Source of the DNA: Spirogloea muscicola
Lineage: Eukaryota; Streptophyta; Zygnematophyceae; Spirogloeales; Spirogloeaceae
NCBI GenBank assembly: GCA_009602725.1
Contig: WELB01000309.1
Span: 92,714 to 122,479 of the forward strand
Direction: 5' to 3'
DNA: 29,766 nucleotides
Shown one piece after another: positions 11,005 through 20,689 of the stretch. Position numbers and translations under genes: made by a program. The notes below the pieces were generated by a model that did no database searches, was not told where the DNA came from, and saw only the letters and a program-made list of their open reading frames with translations. Numbering within the stretch: the first letter of the stretch is position 1; every line of letters begins with the position of its first letter.

Positions 11005-11200
11005 GCCCCCCTCCTTATATAGCCTAGCCTCACTAGGGCCTCTGTAAAGATCTAGAAGTTGCAGGAGGACGTTCCCATGCCCGGGGTCCCTCGGGAACCC
11101 TCTAGAGGAGCCCAGATTAGGGTTAGGGCTGACTAGGCTGGATGTAGGCTTAGGGCGCGGGGCGCCGGCTCGAGCTCGGGCTAGGGTGCGATTCATGACA
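11005..11200 (-). mobile_element. LTR fragment (first 196 bp, inverted relative to the solo LTR)
   Basis: This matches the first 196 bases of the complete LTR at 20858-21232, in reverse orientation. It has no length difference and only one clear substitution, in the start region. It begins TGTCATGAATCG (minus strand, from 11200) and ends just after the TATATAA box. The rest of the LTR is missing at the N at 11004, so the true element may be longer than assembled. It is not coding, although a 65-codon frame crosses it. Confidence 0.85.
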
Positions 11201-11290
11201 CTGGCCCCCTTCTCGTACTCTGTTCATTCTTTTTCGGGCTGGTTGTTCCAGCCCCTATTCTCAATGGGCGAGCACTTTCTCTTCTTTCTT
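11201..11290 (+). repeat. LINE-like 3' tail unit with hairpin
   Basis: The sequence from CTGGCCCCCTTCTCG to CAATGGGCGAGC is the standard tail unit of the repeat family. It contains a hairpin at 11236-11254 (GGGCTGG, TTGTT, CCAGCCC; 7-bp stem). It directly abuts the TG end of the LTR fragment. Confidence 0.8.
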
Positions 11291-11469
11291 TCCCAGCCAC
11301 CAGTCAATCTGGCCGCGCTTCCGCTCATCGTACCCCCCGGTACCTGCCGGCTGCCTATCTGTCATTTTTGCGATGTCGAGTGTCAGCTTGTCTGCAGCGA
11401 GCTCAGGCTCATGCGTTGCATCAGAAAGCTGGTCGAGCCTTGGCTGGTAGTTCGAGAGCTTGTCAATTG

Positions 11470-11526
11470 CCATCCGGTATTCGAGCATCAGTTAGCGACC
11501 TCTATGTGCTGACTCGTGGTTACTGA
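11470..11526 (+). pseudogene. LINE-like ORF C-terminal remnant
   Basis: The plus-strand frame ends ...IRASVSDLYVLTRGY with TGA at 11524-11526. It is closest to the copy at the right edge of the window, which also ends SDLYVLTRGY and has similar sequence just after the stop (GAGCGGGTC). Upstream homology fades quickly. Confidence 0.5.
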
Positions 11527-11933
11527 GCGGGTCGGCTTAGCAGCAGGTGACGTGCATTTGTCAATGTGCTTGCCTTCGTACTTGGCCACACATGGCCTCC
11601 CCATCTCTTTATACACACAGTTCGCTCGGCGGTGCAAAGCAAGCGATTGCTCAAGTATTGTATAGCCATACACGCAGCACTTCATGTTGTTAACAAGGAG
11701 TATACCCCTGTGCTTATATGAGATGCCATTTCTGGGCATCTCCTTCTCAAAGTTGATAATTACACAACCCCATATTTGACCATGTAGACTCCAACAGCGC
11801 TGTCACACATGCTGCTACCTGCTGGTTACAGGTATGCTGGCAACTATGAGAAAAGGGAAGACTGAATGCACTCCCACGAAAGGGAATGTCACCTGAACAT
11901 CACCGCATCCTGTCCGTGCTGATGCCTGACCAA
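11527..11933. other. Unassigned spacer downstream of the 5'-nucleotidase gene
   Basis: There is no recognised gene. A minus-strand frame at 11488-11739 (83 codons, Cys-containing) overlaps the antisense of the LINE-like remnant and matches nothing I recognise. Part of this is presumably the 3' UTR of the nucleotidase gene, whose stop is at 11934. Confidence 0.4.
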
Positions 11934-14900
11934 TCACAGAGACTTCACAGTCGTCAATGGTGCTGGCAAGTGGTTGGCAACTGATTGCAGCAAAGCATCC
12001 TTCTCTTCTGGATGATTCTCCAGCTTGCAGTCAGCCCATGTGGTGTTCCGGTCATGCGCCAACGACTGCACAAATGTCAGCAGCTCATGAGCAATTGACC
12101 ACCAACCATACCCACACCATCGCCCTCCTAAAAATCCGCCAATAATTGGCACATGAAACAGCATTAGCGAGACTTCACCAACAAAAGCCATTTTAAATGC
12201 TGAATTGACTTGGAGAATACAAGGGAGGTGTTTGTCTACATCTTCCTAATTGTTAAGATTGTGAAGACATTTGACCATTACACTGCAGACAATGCTCCGT
12301 AGTATGTCAACCCAGATACTCATAGCTAGTACATGCTTGCAAGACATTTCTCTCTGTAAAAGTTACACATGGATCTTACTTGACTATGAGCGCGGAAATA
12401 CATAAAGGGCGTATAGCGAAGGAAATTTGACACTCGTGAAGTGTAGATATCCGCGTATCTTAGCACATGAAGCAGAAGACGTTATCGCGAGAATTTTAAG
12501 GTAAGGTTCTCTGTCTCTGCAATTACTCTTTGTTGCAGAACAAAATGCACGCAGATAACCCCCTAATAGGAAGCAGCCCCACACTGCAGCAGAAGTTGCT
12601 CCAAGCAGTAAATCCCAGAGCTAGATTTGGCACACGTATCAGTAACTTATTATTGAGAGGGTTTGTACTCACTTTTCTGTTTGCCTAGTAAGGTGACTCT
12701 TGTCCCAGAGGCCTGAACGGGAAAGGTAACCCCACCTGGTTTCAACAGAAAAAAGAAATTTCACAATGACTTGATCATTTACCAGCTGATACTCTACAGC
12801 TTACTTTGCTTGCAGTGAAGGTGCACTGATCATGTCCCATAACATGGCCCTCTCTGGGGTCCACTTTATTGATGAATAGAAACACACACAACAGCAGCCA
12901 TCATGTCATCCAGACCTGGAACTGAAGAAATGACCATCATGCTCCAGCATGGGGGCAATCACATGGTCCAGCCGCTCCATGAGCACCAATAGCCGCTGCA
13001 TGTTCTCTGTAAGCTCCACATCGCTCATCCCGGATGCCTCCTTGGTCTGTAGACTCCAATTATATATTGTAAAAGAAGGACCAGCATGCAGAACTGAATG
13101 TTACTGAAGTGAGCAGAGGACAAACTTAAGTTGACAAGTATCAGGTATTGCCCCTGAGCCTGCATAGAGCAGGTAGGACGTGCTAAAATTACTGAGTCAA
13201 GTCAAGTGAAGCAATTATATGTACATTACTGCAATGCAGATACGTTCTGGAGCTTTCAAGACACACGTCCTAACGTCTGCTGTTAGTGCAAGTGAAAGTG
13301 TACGCAACAGCAACTGGGATAATGACAGGACGTAGGCTGCTCTGGACAAGAACCTGGGCTTCCTTATTAGTACTTCGCCGCTGCAGTGCCAGACGAAGTT
13401 GATTGAAAACGTCCCCTAGTGTGTCTTTTCGTGCCATCAGCTCAATCAGTTTCTCCCTGTGCTCCCTTCCTTTCTCCAAGGCATCAACCTGCACGCAATG
13501 TCAAATTGGCGGGTAGCATCAGGGTCTAACTTCAGCTTGGAACTGGGTGCTAAGTGAGTTGTTGTTAACCCATTGCGACCGCATCACCCTTGGTAATCTA
13601 GTCCTGATGCCAGATGTAATGATGTTATTGCAACAGCATCTCTCTTGATAACCTTCTCCTAATGCCTTCAAGTTCAAGCACTATCAATGATTCAAGCTGC
13701 TAGTATTCTTCTATGTACTTCTATGTCCAACAGTGGCGGACAGATTTCAATGAGCTGCATACTTAGTGTGTATTCTTAGGTTATAAGGCATTGTCAAACA
13801 TTGAAGACTGATCTTGTTGGAAGGACTCAGCACAGCACAGCCTGCTCGTTTTCAGCACAAGCTCATCATTTGCCTAAGGGTCGGACGCTAAGGTGACTAA
13901 CCTCCTTCTCAAGCTCACGCAAGATGAGAGCTGTGCGCCATCTCAAGTGGACTTTGGATTGGCTCACATCTGTATATATGTGGTCTCCAACGTACAAGGT
14001 CTCCTGCCCTGCAAAGCCCAGGGCCTTCTCAACCATTTGTGCGCTCCCCCCACAATAGAGTCCCCCTGCAATCAATAGAAGGGTACATAAGTGATATAGA
14101 AACCTGCGCATATAGAAGATCCTAGGCTTCTCGGACTCTGCGAGCAAGGCTAGCAGGTCAGCCTACAGCCAGTTCTCTGGGTCAGAATACAACCTGAGCT
14201 TGCTGTGAAGCAAGGCCGCATAAGACCATCTTCAGTCACAATCTCATATAGTGGGTGATTCTTAGAGAAGAAGTCTGGCTTTTGAGCTGACACGATCACC
14301 TGCATAACATATGTCACAGTTTAGTGCATCAAAAAGGCATTTTATCACTTGGCATGTAACATACAGCTGCAAGAGGCAGACATCAACAATTGCAGAGTCC
14401 AACTTTTTTGATACTGATTTGACCAGAGGGTGCAGGATCAGGTTTGCCAAGTGAAAGGGCACAGAGTGGCTAGAAGTCCATGAATTAATTTAGGGTGGAA
14501 GCAGGATGACCCAACAGGAGTTTCCAGCTAGCCTGGCTTGCTTGACCCATTGTGAGCAATATATCGTGCATTTTGCATTCAGTCAGCAAAGGGGCCACAG
14601 TGATGGTGGTAAACCATGTCAAAGAGTTTTCTCCACTTGATGCCATTTGGAAGGAAGCGATCAAAGGAATGCTCCATCATTGTTCTGGTGTAGTGGTAGT
14701 CAGAGTTGGTAATCAGTAGTAATCTCTTTCCAGCCTGGAGAAATTTGTGAAACAAGTTAGCAAACAATCTCCAGAATAATCACTTGTCTAGTTAGCAGTG
14801 GGGTTGCGCAGCTCAAATGGCAGACTGCAGGCTCAAGATGTTTACCTCCTTCTGATCAAGGAGGGCCATAGGCAGCTCCGGGTCCAGTTCAACAAACTTG

Positions 14901-17561
14901 TCTGGCGCGTTGATTATCTCTGCCTGCATTCATTCAATTCATGTCAGCTTCAGCTGCAGAACCTGAAAATGGCACACTGCTACATGTCTGCAAGTGCCTT
15001 AATTGCTCATACAAGTATCTCTGCTCGAATATCTGCAAAAGCAGTACCCATTCGACATAACATGCCAACTCAGAAACATCTGGCAAAAGAAGCCCTCTAT
15101 GTGACATTATGCAATTGGTTGCTGTCAAAAGCGTTACAGCCCAGGTGCAAAGGCTAACCAGTTGTCATCCATTCTGCAGATCGTGAGAGCTTCTGAGTAG
15201 CTAAGCTTCTACTCAATACTGAGTTGCTACAATGTTACAATTTGCTTTGAATAGCTGACCTTCAATTGGCCTTCAACGTGTGCCCTGAATAAAGCCTTTG
15301 AGACAACCTGTCATGTTGCATGACATGTTGAGCATGTCAATAAGTCTAGCCTGTAGGATTAGCAGCCATGTGAGAATGTCGCCAACCATGCTCAATAGGG
15401 TGAATAGTACCTTGAAAAGGCCCTGATAGTCTTGAGGACCTATATCAGGCGGCAGGTGGCCTGCGTCCAACTGCTCCACCATTTGCATGTACATGACAGC
15501 CTCGCTGACAGAGAACAATGTGTTGAGGAACTCCCATCTGTGCTCATCCCTTAAATCCACAAACTCTCTCCCATACGCTCCACTGCATCGCGCAATGCAC
15601 GCAATACATCAATGATGATTCCTTTCACTCCATCATGACTTTCACACCAAAAGCACCGAGCTCTACCAAGAATGTCTACATTGCATATGCTCATGCAATG
15701 CCAGTCCTCACTAGACAGTGGTAAGTGGACGCGCTGACAGACCAATTGCTGGTCAAGATGAGCATGGGCAAGCGCAACCTTTTGGAAGTCATCACGTGGC
15801 ACAGCTTGGACAATCACCTGATCGCTCGGTTAGATAGCATCTCAGTCCCATGCATAGCCCTCTTCACATAACCAAACCTGTCTGCTTTCACAAGGTTTCC
15901 ATTCTCTTTGTCTACAATCAGGCCCCTTATCACCTGAGTACAATGCAATGAGATGCTTGATTTTGTTACTAAGCTGCAGTTCTCCTTTGTCAGCTTGGCA
16001 TAGATCTCCTCAAGCTACGATTAAGTCAAACTTTGCCTAAATCACGGCTACTACAGGATTTGAGTGGAAAGGACACGGGCTCAGAGCATAAAGTCTGGTA
16101 CATAGTGTAAGTTTCGATGCCTTAACAAGCTGGTGATGCACGACTTACCAGGTCAGGGTCAAATTTAAGCCCATCCACTGGGTACCCCTTTGTCCGCAAG
16201 TTGGCCATGCCGTAGTCATAAGCCCTACCTTCCCAAGCCTACAATCAACTGCAAGGGTTTGTGAGGACCTCGACCGAAAGTAGTCCTTGTTCATATCCAC
16301 AATAAGCCATTCAGCATCACCAGCACAAGCATGAAATCTTAAATCTTAACATCCTCCCTTGATCAGCTAAACCTGACTGCATTGCCAAAGCAGAGGAGGT
16401 TACATGATGCTTTTGCTCTATAGCGCTTCGCTTACGTTCACATTGTAGTGGATCAGTGTGTAGTCCATGTCATATCCTATTGTGGTTATGGAGCGCAGAT
16501 TCAAAGTCCTGCTACAGTAGATCCCTCTGGAAGCTAGGCCATAAGGGAAACCAGCCTGCAATATGCAGTGATGCTTATCAGCACTCTTATTGTGTCAATC
16601 AATAAGCAGTTTTGCAACCCTTGCTAGTCAACCAAAAGCGAAGTGCTTTGAAGTTCTACCAAGCTTTATGCATCACATATGCAGGAGCATCTGGACCTCA
16701 GCTGAAGGTAAGCATCACACGCTAAATCCAGACCCCCATACTAACCCTCGCAACTAAGCCCTGACCCTGTTACTATCAGGCAAGACCTGTTCGTGCACAA
16801 GCTAGACCCTCTGTGTCAAGTGTCCTCCCGAATCAAGCAGTACAACAGGCAGAGGTCGGTTGGCACAACCGAGATTGATAGTCTGTCTAGTAGGTCCTCT
16901 GCATCTCTTGTCTCCTCTTTTGAGACCGTCTCAATGTCGCCATCCTTCACTGGTGTGACTCCCTCATTCTCTGGAATCAGGGACAGGCAGAGGAGGATCA
17001 CATCAGGCGTGCCCATTACAATAGCAAGGCACTGCTATTGTCTTATCGACGATAGCAACTTACTGGCACAGTAATGTATCTTATTAATTGGTCGTCGGCC
17101 AATGCTCACTCACCCCATGTCTCCCACTGCCGGCGGTGGAGCTTCATGTCGCCCTTGGTGCTCTCTCCAAGGTAATCTATGTCGAACTTGCTATGCTTGG
17201 AGGTCGTCACGACCTCGAAAGACCTTTCCATGAGGCTCCCCTCTGATAATGTAGGTGGGGCCGCAGCTCCATTGCCTTGACTGTCGCCCCTGCCTGTCTG
17301 CAGTGAGCCTCTAGGACTGCTATTTGTACTCCTGCCAGCCCTGATTGGCAGAAGCTTGAGGCTTCGACTGCAGGAGTTCCACTCCGACGTCCGCTCCGAC
17401 CGTCTTAATATCCTCGCACGTACTTGCTGCCGTTTTGTTGGGCCCACAAGCTGAGCAGGCCCTTGACAGCCATGACAGAGGCCTGCTGACGAGTACTCGA
17501 TGACGATCATAGCTCCCCCTCTGGCATATTGCAAGGTAAGGGATGAATGGACCGCAGCCAT
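11934..17561 (-). CDS. HAD-superfamily purine-type 5'-nucleotidase, 16 exons, 700 aa
   Basis: This belongs to the NT5C2/NT5DC family, plant branch: HAD phosphatases that dephosphorylate nucleoside monophosphates, typically IMP/GMP in characterised members. Exons: 17561-17114, 16970-16870, 16555-16436, 16238-16149, 15933-15818, 15582-15411, 15307-15260, 14923-14846, 14734-14615, 14299-14194, 14065-13902, 13488-13354, 13046-12916, 12735-12673, 12458-12380, 12065-11934 (TGA). All phases close. HAD motif I is GYDMDYTL with Asp212 and Asp214; motif II is LLLITNSDYHYT (Thr400); the motif III Lys is Lys438 in SAQKP; motif IV is YVGDHIYTD with Asp494 and Asp499. The C-terminal region KYADIYTSRVSNFL and SLAHD is typical of the plant members. 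About 190 residues precede the CSRTLNLRS motif. The first 80 are Ser/Arg/Ala-rich and could be an organelle transit peptide (inference). The ATG at 17561 is the first in frame, in good context. Confidence 0.93.
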
Positions 17562-18190
17562 CGTTGGTAACCGTTCTCGAGGAGCTAGCCTGGTCCTGAC
17601 GGAGGTCGAGCCAAACGGCTGCTGTGCTAAATAAAGGTCAGGACGAACGGTAGCAGAGCCGCAGTTTCCCCGCGGCTCAGCGTGCAGACGCTCATTGCCA
17701 GGCACTAAGGCCGATGGGATCGTCCTGCGTCGCCCGACGGACGCGCCTCACAGGAGCTCCAAGACGGGCTTCTGACCGGCCCGGCGGCTCGGAGGTCATG
17801 GACGCAGCGCTCCCGCGGCGGCCCGAGAGCAGCCGCGGCGGCGACCGACGACGCCGCCGCGGGGCTCGTGCGCAAGATTGGAGGCCGCCGCCGTGCGCGG
17901 CGCGGCGCGGGTGCGGGCTGGTNCGTTGCCAGTGCCAGGCCGCCCAATGGCGTCGCCGACGGGAGCCGCCTTTTTATATGTAGCGGGCATGCCCCGACGG
18001 TAAAGGCGCCCAAGACAATGTAACCAGAACGTAACCACTAAGCGTCAGTAATGCCGACAGCCAGCTATATAGGTGGTCATAATAGTCCGTGGCCTGTGCG
18101 GTCACGTAGCTTTGTGCTGATGGTTTGCTAGCTTCAATATGAAATTGCGCTTCCACCGTGAGAGAATGACTGTGAGAACGTGCTTTCTCT
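17562..18190. promoter_or_regulatory. GC-rich upstream region of the 5'-nucleotidase gene
   Basis: CpG- and GCG-rich from about 17700 to 17970, with one ambiguous base at 17923. Overlapping frames on both strands are Arg/Ala-rich and unconvincing. It probably contains the promoter and 5' UTR of the leftward gene. From about 18190 the transposon cluster begins with half-sites of its hairpin (CCAGCCC at about 18216 and 18267). Confidence 0.4.
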
Positions 18191-18308
18191 CAAAGGGGGC
18201 GAGGAATGTGAAGAGCCAGCCCAAAAGAAGAACGACTCTTCCAGTAGAGAGTGATGGCTGTGAGTGGCCAGCCCAGAAAAGAAAGAAAGAAACAGCTCTT
18301 CCAACATA

Positions 18309-18398
18309 AGGAAGAAGCTTACCCATGGCTCTGTCCAGGGGACCCACTTCCAGGACCCTAGCCTCTCTGATTTGCGGCTGCTTAGCAGGGGTTACTGA
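18309..18398 (+). pseudogene. LINE-like ORF C-terminal remnant
   Basis: The plus-strand frame gives GTHFQDPSLSDLRLLSRGY with TGA at 18396-18398. This is almost the same peptide as the end of the minus-strand copy at 19741. The tail follows to about 18545, with a hairpin at 18497-18515 (GGGCTGG, CTTGT, CCAGCCC), 99 nt after the stop. It is also an LTR-free version of the site into which the solo LTR inserted in the copy at 20690. Confidence 0.65.
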
Positions 18399-18545
18399 GT
18401 AATTTGTAGCTGCTTTCTTTCTTTGTGTGCTTTGGTTTCTTAGCGCTTCCTCTGGCTTCCTCTGGCCCCCTTCTCGTTCTTTGTTCATTCTTTTTTGGGC
18501 TGGCTTGTCCAGCCCCTATCCTCAATGGGCGAGCCCTTTTTTCTA
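18399..18545 (+). repeat. LINE-like 3' tail unit with hairpin
   Basis: The unit runs from the stop through TTCATTCTTTTTT, the hairpin at 18497-18515 and CAATGGGCGAGCCC. At about 18546 it meets the tail of the opposite-strand copy, forming a tail-to-tail junction. Confidence 0.75.
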
Positions 18546-18997
18546 CCCATAGAGAAGAGGGGCTGGCAAAGCCAGTCCAAACGAATGGACAATGTCCAAA
18601 GCCAAAGAAAGAAGTGCCGAAAAAGGAATACACTACAAAAGACTGCAGAACACTAGACGATAAAGAGGGAAGCTCAGTACTCGCGAGTGAGCACCATCAG
18701 GTCTGAGTAGCTCGCTCCGGGGAAAGAGGCACTCCGCCGAGACCCAGAGGCGGCGGCCATAGCACGGCCTGCGCGCGTGTGGACGGCGTGGGCATGGAAA
18801 CGATGAAACGATACCGCCAGACGCATGCGGAAGACTTGGGCGAGAGAACCGGCGGCTTTGAAGTCCGGCAGCGCCCCTGGCAGACCCGGCCGCCGATTAA
18901 TGGCCTGAAGCCGCTGAGCCGCTGAAGCCGCTGAATATAGGCAGTGGCGGTGAAGATCCAGCAGTGAACATGGTCGGAAAGGGCCAGTAAAGCACAC
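18546..18997 (-). pseudogene. LINE-like element 3' end, 107-codon ORF fragment plus tail
   Basis: The minus-strand frame runs from 18997 to a stop at 18676-18674. It includes AAGSLAQVFRMRLAVSFHRF, a basic Ala-rich stretch (RAGRAMAAASGS) and the ending SDLMVLTREY. The tail (18673-18546) has a hairpin at 18560-18578 with one imperfect pair, about 96 nt after the stop. The RMRLAVSLQR-type segment resembles the extreme C-terminus of LINE reverse-transcriptase polyproteins, but no RT motif is present in this fragment. Confidence 0.6.
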
Positions 18998-19022
18998 AGC
19001 GACTCAAGTGGCCACTGGGTGC

Positions 19023-19135
19023 TCAATATCCCGTACTGAGCAGCAGCAGGGCAGAGAAACTAATGTTTGGTAGGAGGTCCTCGGTCCATAGCCTGAGGCT
19101 ATAGACAGAACCGTCAAAGCACAAAAGAAGAAGTG
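19023..19135 (-). pseudogene. LINE-like ORF C-terminal remnant
   Basis: On the minus strand the frame ends ISFSALLLLSTGY with TGA at 19025-19023. Only a short, diverged C-terminus remains. It lies between the tail of the copy ending at 19405 (upstream on this strand) and the fragment at 18674-18997, so the copies are stacked head to tail. Confidence 0.5.
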
Positions 19136-19495
19136 CTCCCCCATAGAGAAGAGGGCTGGCAAAGCCAGCCCAAAAAGAATGGACAATGTCAAAAGCCAAA
19201 GAAAGAGGTGCCCAAAAAGGACTACACTGCCAAACACGACAACGCACTAGGGAGAAGAAGAAAGCGCTCGGCATTGGAGAAGAGGGGCTGGCAAAGCCAG
19301 CCCAAAAAGAATGGACAATATCCAAAGCCAAAGATGAAAAGTATGCCGAAAAGTGACTACACTACAAAACACAAGACGATGCAGAGGGAAATTCGGACGG
19401 ATGCTCAGTATCCGCGTGTGAGCAACAGCAAATCAGAAAAACTCGAGGCAGGAAAAGCGGCACTCTGCCGAGACCCTGAGGCACCAGCCATAGAA
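19136..19495 (-). pseudogene. LINE-like ORF C-terminus plus two-hairpin tail
   Basis: The minus strand reads MAGASGSRQSAAFPASSF then SDLLLLTRGY, with TGA at 19407-19405. The tail carries two perfect hairpins at 19285-19303 and 19153-19171 (GGGCTGGC, 3-nt loop, GCCAGCCC), about 132 bases apart. The first is about 102 nt after the stop. Confidence 0.65.
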
Positions 19496-19499
19496 GAAG

Positions 19500-19740
19500 A
19501 AAGGGCTCGCCCATTGAGGACACGGGCTGGAACAGCCAGCCCAAAAATACGAATGAACAAAGTACAAGAAGGGGGCCAGGCGAAGCACTAAGGATGACAA
19601 GCACAAAAAGAAACAAAGAAGAAAGTGCTCGCCCATTGAGAATAGGGGCTGGAACAACCAGCCCGAAAAAGAATGAACAGAGTACGAGAAGGGGGCCAGG
19701 GGAAGCGCTAAGTAACAGAAACAAAGCTGCTACGAGACAC
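19500..19740 (-). repeat. LINE-like 3' tail with two hairpin units
   Basis: This follows the ORF that stops at 19741. Hairpins are at 19646-19664 (loop AACAA in plus orientation) and 19524-19542 (loop AACAG), 122 bases apart, each followed on the minus strand by CTCAATGGGCGAGC. The unit including the CCCCTTCTYGTAC lead is duplicated, so the tail is itself a tandem repeat. Confidence 0.8.
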
Positions 19741-20640
19741 TCAGTGACCCCTGCTAAGCAGCCGCAGATCAGAGATGCTGGGCTCCTGGAAGTGGGTCCC
19801 ATGGCCAGAGCCAGAGGCAGCAGCGAGGGCTCTGCCGGCACGAAGGTGCAGCGCCCGGGCCATGGGCCTCTGCAGCGAGACGGCCAGGCGCATTCGATAC
19901 ACTTGCGCCAGCGACCCGGCTGCAGGGAAGTCAACCGGCTCCCCATGGTAGCGCCGGGCGATGGTGTGGCGGGCGAGCTGGGTGAGCAGCTCGAGCCACC
20001 GAGCGCCCAGCGCCCCATGTGTGTCGATGGCCAACGGGAAGAACTCGTCTTCCCGCGAAACAAAGCAGCTACGAATCACTCGGTGGCCATAAGGCGACCA
20101 GCGCGCGCGAGCCAAAGAAGAGCAGGAAGCGCTGGAGCGAGACCGCCATCCGAAATACCTGAGCGAAGGAGCCGGCAGCATTGAAGCCTGGCGAACCCGG
20201 CCGCCGCTCGATGGCCTGCCGGGCAAGCCGCTGGAGGAGATCCAACCAGCCACTGCCGAAGGCCCCGTGTACGTCAATGGCCAGGGCCGCGAAGTCATTG
20301 CCTGGAGGGTGGTCACAGTACTTGCGCTCCTTACTCCGAGCCGCCAAAGGACCGCGTGCCCTGCGAGCGTCGCCGACTTTGCGGGGTTGGCGGAACCAAC
20401 GCAATCTGCAGTCACCACATCGGCGATGATACGCGGGCCTCCGGGCGGGATGGCGACTAGGTCAGCGCGGCGCTTGTGAAGCTGGCCGTCAGCACCCCGC
20501 TGGATGGGCATGATCGTCGTGTTCTCCAAAGCACATAAGGCACGCAGATGCAACGCGTGTGCCATTGACCGCTGCAGCGTACTGACAGGCGCATGCAATA
20601 CACCTGGGCGAGAGAGCCTGCCACATTGCTACTCTTTTAC
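19741..20640 (-). pseudogene. Degenerate LINE-like C-terminal ORF (largest fragment)
   Basis: A 285-codon minus-strand frame from 20598 ends SDLRLLSRGH with a stop at 19743-19741. It is a patchwork. Its start overlaps the end of another copy (AGSLAQVY...MRL, about 20640-20580, then LQRSMAHALHLRA after a frame change). Then comes KRRADLVAIPPGGPRIIADV, which resembles the C-terminal nuclease-like segment of some LINE proteins. A frame change follows, with NDFAALAIDVHGAFG in the other frame (about 20310-20260). A second related block FFPLAIDTHGALGARWLELL lies at about 20040-19970, followed by GSLAQVYRMRLAVSLQR. The pattern (F)PLxIDxHGALG...LAxLxxA...RMxxAVxLxR is like LINE reverse-transcriptase C-termini; this is family resemblance, not proof. 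At least two copies are fused here, with frameshifts. Confidence 0.5.
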
Positions 20641-20689
20641 ATTGCCTCACATTGGAAGAGGAGTGTGCTTTTCTCAGCCCCGCATCAGT

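Noticed and set aside
19133-19591. 152-codon plus-strand frame rich in Lys (KKNGQ repeats)
   Set aside because: Antisense of the tandem hairpin tails of the repeat family; the periodic peptide mirrors the DNA repeat.
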